Translations under genes and position numbers: made by a program | Assembly: GCA_003255065.1 (NCBI GenBank) | Contig: QAOA01001406.1 | Location: forward strand, 79,142 to 143,141 | DNA length: 64,000 nt | DNA from: Cercis canadensis | Taxonomy: Eukaryota; Streptophyta; Magnoliopsida; Fabales; Fabaceae | Direction of reading: 5' to 3' | Notes under the pieces: model-generated | What the model was told of the DNA's origin: nothing | The model's database searches: none | What the model saw: only the letters and a program-made list of their open reading frames with translations | Shown here: piece by piece, positions 34,760-45,257 of the stretch | How the letters are laid out: each line of letters starts with the position of its first letter | How positions within the stretch are numbered: the first letter of the stretch is position 1

Positions 34760-35117
34760 ATTTTTTATTAGTAAAGTCAAAACAAATAAAAGCACTTTGT
34801 GTTTGGGAATATCCCAAGAACACACAGGGGGAAGAACATGGCTGAAGTTTGTGAGTGGTGTATGGCTTTAACCACAAGAAGCAAAGGCAGCCAAAGGTTC
34901 GGAGTTTGAGATAATTAGGCTTACGTTGGAAGAGGATGGAAAATGGATTTTTGTGATTCAGGCCTGGTGTGGTTAAACGATTGATCAAATATACAGCAGT
35001 TTTTAGAGCATAAGTCCAGAAGCGGGGTGGAAGAGATGCCTGATTAAGAAGACACTGAGCCGTTTCTACTAGGTGGCAATGTTTCCTTTCAAACAGCCCA
35101 TTATGTTCAGGGGTATC

Positions 35118-36474
35118 TGTTAGCCCCATAAGTCTCTGATCCTGTTTTGATGATAACAATAATGCATTGTGCCTTATTATCTCTTATATGTGTTGTTTGT
35201 ATCTAGAGCAGATTTGAAGTGAAGTCTTGCAGAACTTGTTCTGGCCTCCAGCCAAGATTGCTGATGTGGACAAAGTCTCACACGGACTCAAGTCAAATTT
35301 AGCCTTCTACAATCCAACTAAGAGATGGGTTAGCAAGAGTGAAAAGTCTTCTTGAAGTGATTGATGTGAAGTTTACTTTTTTAAAAGGAACACTCCATCT
35401 ACTTTCTCTTACACAAGGATAAGTCTCTTTTCACAAAAGGACAAAAAGTCATGATGAATGATGGGCTTTGTGTCAGCTAGTGGAAGACTTCTCTTTAGCC
35501 TTTCTCGAGGTACCTCATGTGCACAAGAAAGAATAGATATTCTCTGAGCCTTCAAGAGCTAGCTGAACTTGTTCTTTAGAACCAGTTCTTGTTTCTAAAT
35601 AATAAGAGTCTTTCAATTTTGTTGATGTGGACGAGGATCTACGCTAAATGAAGAGAAAGGTTTCAAGACCTCTCCTAGCCCTTTGTGAAGACCACACGTG
35701 CACAAGAAAGAAAATACAAGGAAACAAATAAAAGAAAGAAGACTTTCAAGGCTTCGATCAAGGCATGAAGTGAAGAAAGAAGAAAACATTCTAGAAAGAG
35801 AAGGAAGCCATTGTTGAGAGCTTTGCTCTTCTTCTTCCTCTCGGCCATCTTCTCATGCTTCAAGTTTCTCATTGTTTCATATCTACTCTTTGAGAGAGTT
35901 TCTTCTTGGGGCTACAACAAAACACTTGGGTTTTGTATCTTGGATTTCTATGGGAGAAATCGGTGAGAGCGATCTCTAGAGTTAGAGAGAGAAAGTTCAT
36001 GGTGAGCTTGAGAAACAAAAACCATGGTTAAGCTTGAAGAAGCTTGGAAAAATAAACTTGTAAAGCTTGGAGAAGCTTGGACAAATAAACTTGAAAGGAT
36101 AGTGGAACCCCATTTGTGGGAGAAGTGGATGTAGGCTTTTTAAGCTGAACCACTATAAACTCTTGTGTCAAATCTCTTCTCCCTTCATCTCTTTAATTTT
36201 GAGCTATTTACACTTCTAAATTTTATTTGTGTTTCTATTATTGAAGTGTGATATTCTGGGTTTCTATTATTCTGCTCTTCTTTGATTTGATTTAGTTTGA
36301 GCTTTTGTTTTGTATTGTTCAGCAAGCTATTTCGTGCATTCAAGTCTGGCATTTGCGTAGAACTAGTTTGTAAGAATCAGTTCTTAAACAAATATGTGAT
36401 TTGAATTCGTTTTTATGAGCAATTTTTAACAACTCTTATTCACCCCCCTCTAGGAGTATTTTCTGCAACTCTCA
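35118..36474. mobile_element. Solo LTR inserted in the Copia integrase region
   Basis: This 1357-bp insert begins tgttag and ends ctctca. It is flanked by a perfect 5-bp target duplication gtatc (35113-35117, 36475-36479), and Copia integrase sequence continues on both sides. It has no coding domains. It contains tgttttgatgataacaa near 35145 and ttcacccccctctagg near its right end, both familiar from long plant LTRs. This is a solo LTR left after LTR-LTR recombination, younger than its host element. Confidence 0.85.
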
Positions 36475-37573
36475 GTATCGGGTGGTGTGGTGAGATGAGT
36501 GATTCCATGATTGGTAAGATAAGGGTGAAGAGCAATGTACTCGCCACCATTGTAGTGTATAGTGATTTAATAGTAAAGTTAAAAGCTTTCTCAACCAAGG
36601 CATAAAATTGTAGAAATTTTTTAAAGATGTCGGATTTGTGTTTAAGTGGATAAAGCCATATACATTTACATAAGTGATCTATGAAAATTAAATAATAACG
36701 AAAATCATCAATTGATGGCATAGGACATGGTCCCCAAACATCCAAATATACAAGTTCCAGAACTTTTGAACTAGTTAAACTGGATTTGTCAAAAGGAAGT
36801 TTCTGACTTTAATTAGCTAAACAAGAAAGACAACTAGAAAAGGAAACATGAAACACAGGGAGGGAATATGCTTGGTCAGAACTTGGTGAAGGATTGGTTT
36901 TGCAGGATGACCAAGTCGTTGGTGCCAGTAGTGAACAGTGGGTTTGGTGGTGGTGACAGAGGCATAGGGTATGGCTGTAGCAGGAAATTTGTAAACGTGG
37001 TGGTCATTCGGTCCTTGCACCAGTATTTGCCTTGTTCTCAAAGCCTTGACCTGAAAATGAGTAAGGAAAAATTCAACAGAAATGTTATTTTGATGACATA
37101 GTTGAGAAACAGAGATTAAATTAGTATCAATTGAAGGAACAAGAAGAACATTAGAAAGAGTTAAAGATGGAGAAAGAGAAGTGGAACCAGTGTGGGTAAT
37201 GGGTAGCGAGGTGCCATTGGCAACAGTGAGGTTATCAGGGCCATCATACTCAGTGGACACTGTTAGATTGCCAAAATCATTAGTGATATGATGTGTGATG
37301 CCATAATCAATGAGCCAATGGGACTTGGGAGAGCTATTAGCCGAAACAGCATGAGCAGTGGATGCAACATTTGGATTGTTGGGTATTTTGTAGCAATATT
37401 TGGCTGTATAACCTCTGCAATTGCAAAATTGGCAAACCATGGGGCTGTGAAGCTTGCGAGAGTTCTCTATATTATTGGTAGTAGTAACTGAGTGTGGCTG
37501 GGTGCCTAAATTGGGTGCAAAACGACGACCTCTAGGATTTGTACGACGTGCATGATGAGCAGAGATAGGGCTA

Positions 37574-39018
37574 TCAACAGGTTTGTCTTCTTTCTTAAGG
37601 AATGTCTCATAATCTATGAGAGTTTCAAACAACTCGTCAAAAGAGATTGGCATTTCACAAATGTGAATGGCAGCAGCAACTTCTTTGTAGGCAAAGACAA
37701 GACCGTTGAGACAATGAAGAACTAAGTCAATTTCATCAAGTGGGTGGCCGATCACAACAAGTTCATCAACAACGTTTTTCACAGAGCGGAGAAACTCAGA
37801 AACAGTAGACATTCCCTTGGTGAGATTGGAGAGATGATCCTTCAAAGACATAATACGAGATCGAGAATGGTTGGCAAAGCATGGCAGAGGTGGTCCCAAG
37901 CCTCTTGAGAGGTCGAGGCTTGAGAAATGACAGCACGTGCATCAGTATTACAAGCTGCTATGATAGCTAGCAGCAAAAAATGGTCTTGGCGAACCCAAAA
38001 CGTACAGAGGGGATTCTCGACTACCTCACCATTACACTCAATAGTGGGAGGAGGACAAGGGTTGGAGCCACTTATATAACCGACTAAGTCATATCCAACC
38101 AACATTGATTTCATTTGCTTGGCCCAAGCAACATAATTGGTTAGAGTCAGCTTAATGACCAGGTTGGAGACATTAATGGTGATGAGTTCTGTGGGGTTGT
38201 TTGTGGGATGAAAAGGAATGGAATTGAGCGTGGAGGAGCCGGCCATTGGGGGAAAAAAAAAAATTGGATCGATTATCAAGCTGGTTAGAGCTATANTCAA
38301 CAGGTTTGTCTTCTTTCTTAAGGAATGTCTCATAATCTATGAGAGTTTCAAACAACTCGTCAAAAGAGATTGGCATTTCACAAATGCGAATGGCAGCAGC
38401 AACTTCTTTGTAGGCAAAGACAAGACCGTTGAGACAATGAAGAACTAAGTCAATTTCATCAAGTGGGTAGCCGATCACAACAAGTTCATCAACAACGTTT
38501 TTCACAGAGCAGAGAAACTCAGAAACAGTAGACATTCCCTTGGTGAGATTGGAGAGATGATCCTTCAAAGACATAATACGAGATCGAGAATGGTTGGCAA
38601 AACATGGCAAAGGTGGTCCCAAGCCTCTTGAGAGGTCGAGGCTTGAGAAATGACAGCACGTGCATCAGTATTACAAGCTGCTATGATAGCTAGCAGCAAA
38701 AAATGGTCTTGGCGAACCCAAAACGTACAGAGGGGATTCTCGACTACCTCACCATTACACTCAATAGTGGGAGGAGGACAAGGGTTGGAGCCACTTATAT
38801 AACCGACTAAGTCATATCCAACCAACATTGATTTCATTTGCTTGGCCCAAGCAACATAATTGGTTATAGTCAGCTTAATGACCAGGTTGGAGACATTAAT
38901 GGTGATGAGTTCTGTGGGGTTGTTTGTGGGATGAAAAGGAATGGAATTGAGGGTGGAGGAGCCGGCCATTGGGGGAAAAAAAAAATTGGATCGATTATCA
39001 AGCTGGTTAGAGCTATAT
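37574..39018. repeat. Direct duplication around a single n, about 722 bp
   Basis: Bases 37574-38295 and 38297-39018 are nearly identical with n at 38296. They cover the gag start and leader of the reverse-strand Copia. The equal lengths that meet exactly at the n favour an unmerged assembly overlap (or two haplotypes) over a real tandem duplication. Confidence 0.85.
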
Positions 39019-39032
39019 ACACTCTGATACCA

Positions 39033-39265
39033 TAAAGAACTTTATGCAAAGGCAGAAAACTTGTATATTTTATTCTGAGTTACAATTAGCTTATATATAG
39101 GCTTTGTGTTACAAACTCAGAGAATATTCCTATATTTAGATATGTACACATTTGAAGTAAGACTAAGATAACAGAATGATAAGAAATAACAAAATGCAGT
39201 TACTGCTGCAACTGAATGCAGTTACTGCTACTACATGAATATGTCACGTGTTTGTTACTTCTTTA
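39033..39265 (-). repeat. 5' LTR of the reverse-strand Copia
   Basis: It is 233 bases, longer than its partner because of a small internal duplication near 39195-39235 (cagttactgct units). Confidence 0.9.
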
Positions 39266-39270
39266 GTACC

Positions 39271-39849
39271 TAGGCTACACTCTTATGGATCATGGTTATA
39301 TCTCAATTAAAAATGCCTTCTAGGTATCTCTTTTCTAACTGATGTGAGATTTGGATCAATTTCTCAATAATATATCATAGTATATTTAATAATTTAATAT
39401 TATTTTATTTGTAAACGAGCTAAAAGAGCAGATCTTTAAACAAGTCAAACCCAAATAACTTAATTATGAGGAGCTTATCTCATTTACAGCATAAATCCAT
39501 ATGCAAACAATAACTTATTTAACCCTAAGGGTTTGACCTAGTGATAAAGATCCAATAAATTCATTCAAGCTAACCAATGTCCGAATCTTGGAGCTAGCAC
39601 CAAGGGAAATTTTTCCCCCGTATGCACTAGCAATCCACACACTTCTTTCCTTCCCTTAGCACATGCTGCACACTAACTTCCCCGCTATCTTCCAAACAAT
39701 AACATGTTTAGTCATAACGTTGAATAAGTATTAAACTTCAATACTTTTAACTTTTGAAGGGCAGCAAATACACACGTTTATGCAGATATGTATGTTGTCG
39801 GACAAGTTGTAGGTGAACTATTTGACTAGGCATATTGTATAGTAGAAAA
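39271..39849. other. Intergenic, nothing recognised
   Basis: No gene is seen. AT-rich. Confidence 0.4.
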
Positions 39850-40815
39850 ATTGCCCATTTAGAACAACAAGTGTCTATTCTTGTAGCACTTTCTCACAAA
39901 TTGAAAAATACATCTTTGTCTAAAACGAATTAATGGTAGCTCTCACCTGGTTATAGTAATATTATGGTTTACCAAAGAAACTGTGGTCAATCATTTTAAT
40001 ATTTTACCCGAAAATAGTCATCGAATCAATTAATTGAAAATAATCAAAACATATCATACATGTGGAATTGGTAAGCCTTGTTACATCAAAAGCAAGAGAT
40101 AAGACATTAAAATTTATTATCTAGAAGAGTTCAATGGTGTAAAATGTATTAATCCAAAGTTAGCTATGTTGAATTGCCCATTTAGAACAACAAGTGTCTA
40201 TTCTTGTAGCACTTTCTCACAAATTGAAAAATACATCTTTATCTAAAACGAATTAATGGTAGCTCTCACCTGGTTATAGTAATATTATGGTTTACCAAAG
40301 AAACTGTGGTCAATCATTTTAATATTTTACCCGAAAATAGTCATCGAATCAATTAATTGAAAATAATCAAAACATATCATACATGTGGAATTGGTAAGCC
40401 TTGTTACATCAAAAGCAAGAGATAAGACATTAAAATTTATTATCTAGAAGAGTTCAATGGTGTAAAATGTATTAATCCAAAGTTAGCTATGTTGAATTCC
40501 TACCATGTTACATCAGAGGACATACTAGAAAAATCTAATTCTGGTATATAGTATATGAAACTGTGGTCAATCATTTTAATATTTTACCCGAAAATAGTCA
40601 TCGAATCAATTAATTGAAAATAATCAAAACATATCATACATGTGGAATTGGTAAGCCTTGTTACATCAAAAGCAAGAGATAAGACATTAAAATTTATTAT
40701 CTAGAAGAGTTCAATGGTGTAAAATGTATTATTCCAAAGTTAGCTATGTTGAATTCCTACCATGTTACATCAGAGGACATACTAGAAAAATCTAATTCTG
40801 GTATATAGTATATAC
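39850..40815. repeat. Tandem duplication array, 323-bp and 257-bp registers
   Basis: A 323-base unit starting attgcccatttagaacaac occurs at 39850 and 40173 with almost no differences. The later part of the unit (from aaactgtggtcaatc) occurs a third time at 40558, together with the downstream ctaccatgttacatcagagg stretch, a shift of 257 bases. Two successive unequal duplications explain it. The near-identity indicates recent origin or an assembly effect. Confidence 0.85.
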
Positions 40816-40989
40816 TTCAACACCGTAAATTGTGCTTCAACTAAAAAGAATGCAATTTGATCTTTGAAAATTTTTAGTGCCTAGTAAATTATAACAAATT
40901 ATATATTTTTTTGACTTTTGCCTACTATAGGGGTTGTCTAATAAAGTCAGCTTATCTGTTCTCAGAATCCACTTTATCTGGACATAACA

Positions 40990-41800
40990 TTTAATATTGT
41001 CTATATATATTTATAAATTAAATAATGTTGCTTGCATATTAATTAATATATTATCTTACATTGATATAATTGCCACAGTTTGAGCTGAACACATTTAAAT
41101 TATATTAAACTTCAAGTTTATTAAGTAGAGTAAAATACATTTTTCATCATTGAATTATATCTCAAATGTCGCTTTATTCATTGATATATTTTTTGTGTCA
41201 ATTTAATCTTCGAATAATCATATTATCCACTAAATTAGTCCCCTCCAGCACCAAAAATATTGCTTAAAGGACTGGTTTGACTAATAAAGATTATTTTAGG
41301 ATTAAAATAACACAAAAAATAAATCAATAACTAAAATGACATTTGAAAACCAATTCAGGGATGAAAAAAATATTTAACTCTATTAAGTATCTTAACTAAT
41401 ATGTAATAAAATTGCTCAATTGATTCCATAAATCAAGAGCCAATTCTTTGCAAATCTACTAGAAGTAGTAGATGAGACCATGGATGCTAACAAAAAATTA
41501 TACCACATTCTTACTTGCTTCTTACTACCATATTTTATTTGGTGCATTAAGGTGAACAGCACATGCCGCACCTTCAAATTTTCAAGCCATTTATAATAAC
41601 AATATGACCTTGGACCAAGTGCTACTGTAGAAGAAAAATGTTGGATGACATTGGAGACTTAGTGGCTTTTATTAATAGTATTATTAACTTGGATCAAATC
41701 ATATAGATTCAAGAGCTTGATCTGAAACATATTTTATTATAATTTACTTAAACTAAATTGGTGAAAATCTTTAAATTTAAAAAGGAGGATTTTCTGTTGC
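40990..41800 (+). repeat. Spacer block A, paralogous to 49225-49850
   Basis: From about 40990 the sequence aligns with 49225-49850 at roughly 85% by eye (shared aaattatattaaactt, tgcttcttactaccat, cttggatcaaatcatataga). The MITE at 41128-41380 interrupts only this copy. Block A precedes the 43374 gene. Block B follows the pseudogene at 48725. Confidence 0.8.
41128..41380. mobile_element. Mutator-type MITE with verified empty site
   Basis: The left end gagtaaaatac... and the inverted right end gagttaaatat... align over about 95 bases. The target duplication tattaagta (9 bp) is perfect at 41119-41127 and 41381-41389. The paralogous block at 49.4 kb has a single ttattaagtatc with no insert. The ends resemble those of the Pack-MULE (gagtaaaa, then a tcaaat..tc.cttta block), so they may belong to one family. 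Confidence 0.88.
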
Positions 41801-43279
41801 CTCCCATGTATATGATGTATGTTTATTATCCAATTTTTGTGTGCTACATGAATATAGTCAAAGTTTATTATAAAGTTAAAGCAATAATACTCTATGGTAA
41901 AAAATTCAAATATGCTACGACTTCAACGTCTTCTAATGTTTTTAAATCAAAATAATATATGTTGAGGTAATGACAAATTCAAATATGCTACGACTTTCAT
42001 CCTGTGCTGTATTCAGACGAAAGTTATCTATGTTGACTTAGAAAAGTTTGTTGCATCATAGGACAAACTGATAACTTTAAGCTAAATCAGCAAAATGTTT
42101 TGGTTTTTCTTTTGCGTCGTTTCTTATTTCTACAAGAAAGCCCTTTGAGCTGGCCGACCATTTAAATATGATCACTTTTGATATTAAAAAAACAACTAAC
42201 GTTACATCCTTGTTTTTCTTCTGCTAATACAACCAAAGTTACATGTTAGTTTCGTAACTTTCGTTACAATTATGAAAGATTGATAATAACATTAACTTAA
42301 TATTTTTTATTCTTTCAGTTCATTGATGTTAGCATTCACTTTTTTGTCAAACTCGTGCTTTGGGAATTTCTGTAATTATCAAAATAAATTAATATGAAAA
42401 AATTTAATTTTATACATATAGTTATTTTTTTTTTATTTTCTTATCTCATTGGTTTATCATTCACTAAGACTATAAAGTGATTGCTCAAACTAATTGTATA
42501 ATTTTATGTATGGTATAAGCCAAAAGGCTTGAAAGTATGGTTTCCTTCACTTTTATATTAACACTTAGTTCTTGTTTACGTATAAGCCAAAAGCCCAAAG
42601 GTTTTATTTAATTTGATGACGTCAATGGTGCAATAATATGCTTCTCCTTTTTTCCATGCTTGCTTATTAATTACACATCAAATGATTTTCTTAACTTAGT
42701 AGTACACATTAAAAAATTAAAATTTTGAGTTTTAAGAATTGTAATTGTCCAAATGTCAACTAGAGCAAATAAAACCCACTATTGCAGCGAGACGAGCAAT
42801 GAGCATGCATATGAAAGGCAAAAAATGGTGAATAAAAAACATTATTGCAGCGAGACATGAGCAATGAGCATGCATATAAAAGACAAAGAATGGTGAATGT
42901 GACTTGTTGGCAGAATGCAGACAGGCTTATTATAGGTAGACTTCTTCTGTCCAAAGATGAAGCCGGCCGTGCTTCTTGGAAATTAGAAGCTATTAATGCC
43001 CAACTTGAAAGAAAAATCTTGAGTACTCCTAACCCCTTGAGAATTGGGGTTTTACTTTTCTAAATTATATAAGCTATTTTAAAGTTATTGACTAGAGTGG
43101 AGTAGAACGTAGAACACTTGACTTCACTTACAGCATATATAAATGAAGTTCACACACACACACAAAGTAGGGTTCAAACCACAAAATAGACTTTAAAAAC
43201 AACCAAAACTTGAGTCGGTTTTTATTGCTAGGGTCAATAATCTAGTTGTCAACTCAAGAACGTCCAATCGCTAAAGCAC
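41801..43279. other. Intergenic upstream of the 43374 gene
   Basis: No gene is seen. A 63-base tandem duplication (attgcagcgagac...atggtgaat) lies at 42781 and 42844, and a short CA tract at about 43148-43163. Confidence 0.45.
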
Positions 43280-43283
43280 CCGC

Positions 43284-43291
43284 TATAAATA
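43284..43291 (+). promoter_or_regulatory. Probable TATA box of the 43374 dioxygenase gene
   Basis: tataaata lies 90 bases before the start codon, and no other TATA-like match is as close. Confidence 0.65.
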
Positions 43292-43373
43292 GCCTAGCCT
43301 TGCGAGCAAATAACCACCAAGCTTCTTTCTCCAAAACCCTAACCATAAACTACTTCTGCTCTCTTCCTTTTCC

Positions 43374-44911
43374 ATGGCTGCTACAACAATGACCTTCACT
43401 AGCGATTCTGAAAACAGAATCAAGGAGCTGCAACAATTCGATGCAGCAAAAACTGGAGTTAAAGGCCTTGTTGACTCTGGCATTGCCTCCATCCCCAGCA
43501 TTTTCGTTAACCCACCTGAAGTCTTGAATACCCTCAAACCCTCTTCTCATACAGGAGCCGAAATCCCCACCATCGACCTCTCCGGCGTCAACACCCTCGG
43601 CCACCGTGAAACGATTGTGGAGCAAATCAAACGTGCAGCCTCCACCATTGGCTTCTTCCAGGTCATCAACCATGGCGTCTCAGTCGAAGTCTTTGACCGC
43701 ACCATTGCTGCGGTGAAGGCATTCCACGAGCTATCCAGCGAGGTTAAGGTGCCACTCTACAAGAGAGAGATCGAAGGGGTTACCCTTAGGTCTAACATGG
43801 ACTTGTTCCACTCCCAAGCTGCCTATTGGAGGGACACACTCATGATACTATTTGGTCCCAGACCAGCTGCTCCACATGAGATTCCTGAGGTCTGTAGGGA
43901 CCAAGTGATTGAGTATCAACACGAGATCGCCGCAGTCGCGGAGCTGTTGCTAGGTTTGCTGAGTGAAGGATTAGGGCTAAATACTGGAAAATTAAAGGAG
44001 TTGACGATAACGGAAGGAAGAGTTATGGTGGGTCACTATTACCCATATTGCCCTCAACCGGATCTCACAGTCGGGTTCAGGTCTCATACGGATCCTGGTG
44101 TTTTGACCCTGCTGCTACAAGATCATATGGGAGGGTTGCAGGTTAAGTACAAGGAAGGATGGGTGGACTTGAAACCAGTACCTGGAGCTCTGGTCATTAA
44201 TATTGGAGATTTGCTTCAGGTGAAGCCTGTTTTCTTTTTCAATAAAAGAAGAAAAGCTTAACTAATATTTTACGTAATAGGACTAAAACATGGCACATGA
44301 TGACGAATCCTTTAGTTTTATATATTTTTGAAGTTTTCAATTTTTTTAACCCTTCATTTTATACAGTAATCAGTGAATAGGCCTTGATTTTAAGGTATCC
44401 CACTTATTAAAGTTTCAACTTAGAGCAAATTATATAGGCTTGTTCTAGTATTTGGTAAAACTACAACATTGAAAAAAATTCTTAAAACCTTTTATTGTTA
44501 GCAAAATACCTTCGTTACTCTATTGATGTCACATGTCTCTATTTGGCAATAGTGTTTAGAGTTTTAAGATGAGTTTAGTTGCACTTAGTATGTAATAACT
44601 TATTTGACAAAAATTTTGGACCTCGTTGTAATTAGCTTTATCATTTTATTTTTTTTTGGCAGATAATTTCCAACGAAGTATACAAGAGTGTTGACCATAG
44701 AGTATTGGCCAATGGTGCTCCCGAGCCACGAATCGCAATTGCCACATTCTACAACCCAGGTGCAGAAGAGGAATTGTATGGACCATTGCCGGAGCTAACT
44801 TCAGCAGAGAAACCAGCTCTCTATAAGAATTTCACATTCAAGGAATATATTACAAAGTTCTTCATAAAAGAGGTGGACAACACATCACAGACAAATTACT
44901 TCAGGAAGTGA
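43374..44911 (+). CDS. 2-oxoglutarate/Fe(II) dioxygenase, ACC-oxidase-homolog family (paralog C)
   Basis: There are two exons, 43374-44219 and 44663-44911, with a GT-AG phase-0 intron at the conserved place, giving 364 residues. It has KTGVKGLVDSGIASIPSIFV at the N-terminus, GFFQVINHGV in the DIOX_N domain, then YYPYCPQPDLTVGF and the iron ligands H238, D240 and H294. The 2OG-anchoring arginine R305 is present, but the usual RxS serine is alanine (R305-I-A307). Its paralogs all keep serine. It also has DPGVLTLLLQ where the paralogs have DPGGLTVLL. Frame, splice sites and stop are clean, so it looks functional or only recently relaxed. It may have altered co-substrate binding. It ends in TGA where paralog A reads GGA. 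Confidence 0.92.
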
Positions 44912-45252
44912 AATTCAGAGCAATTACAACTATTATGATTAATTAAGCAAGTTTGATTGCATATTTGCAGTAGTTGCGTTTATTTGGTTTAACGAGGTTT
45001 GAGAATAAAGCAGTTGATGCTAATTACCTATACATATGTAATATGCCACTTTGTGTAATTTAAATATATTGTGTGAAAAAAATTAACAAAAGAAGTACTA
45101 TGACTTCACCCATCCAATCATATTTTTTGTGTTTTAAGTAATATAAAAGAATTTATATTTGATACACTACCAATAGAGTCTAAAGTTTATACAATCAGTT
45201 TGATTTATACATTTTTTTTTTTTGGAATAACATTTTCATAAAATCCATCTTA
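44912..45252. other. 3' flank of paralog C
   Basis: The start aligns with the other paralogs' former 3' UTR. A gagaataaag poly(A)-signal-like motif lies near 45001. Nothing else is seen. Confidence 0.45.
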
Positions 45253-45257
45253 ATGAT

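Larger units (their letters stand above)
32396..39265 (-). mobile_element. Copia LTR retrotransposon fossil with TA..TA LTR ends, hosting a solo LTR
   Basis: This is a reverse-strand Copia. The 5' LTR is 39033-39265 and the 3' LTR 32396-32608. The primer site, complementary to tRNA-Met, is at 39021-39032 and the polypurine tract at 32609-32620. The LTR ends are TAAAGAA...TTCTTTA rather than TG...CA. The target duplication gtacc is perfect (32391-32395, 39266-39270). Domains in order along the element are gag (about 39.0-37.4 kb), a zinc knuckle, protease (about 37.3), integrase (about 36.7-34.7, interrupted by the solo LTR), reverse transcriptase (about 34.2-33.3) and RNase H (about 33.2-32.7). 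The LTRs differ by about 6% by eye, so it is older than the 23-kb element. It is broken by many changes. Two stretches beside single n characters are duplicated, probably by assembly. Confidence 0.93.

Noticed and set aside
39850-40815. CRISPR-like array
   Set aside because: The repeats are hundreds of bases long without unique spacers and the DNA is plant nuclear. They are tandem duplications.
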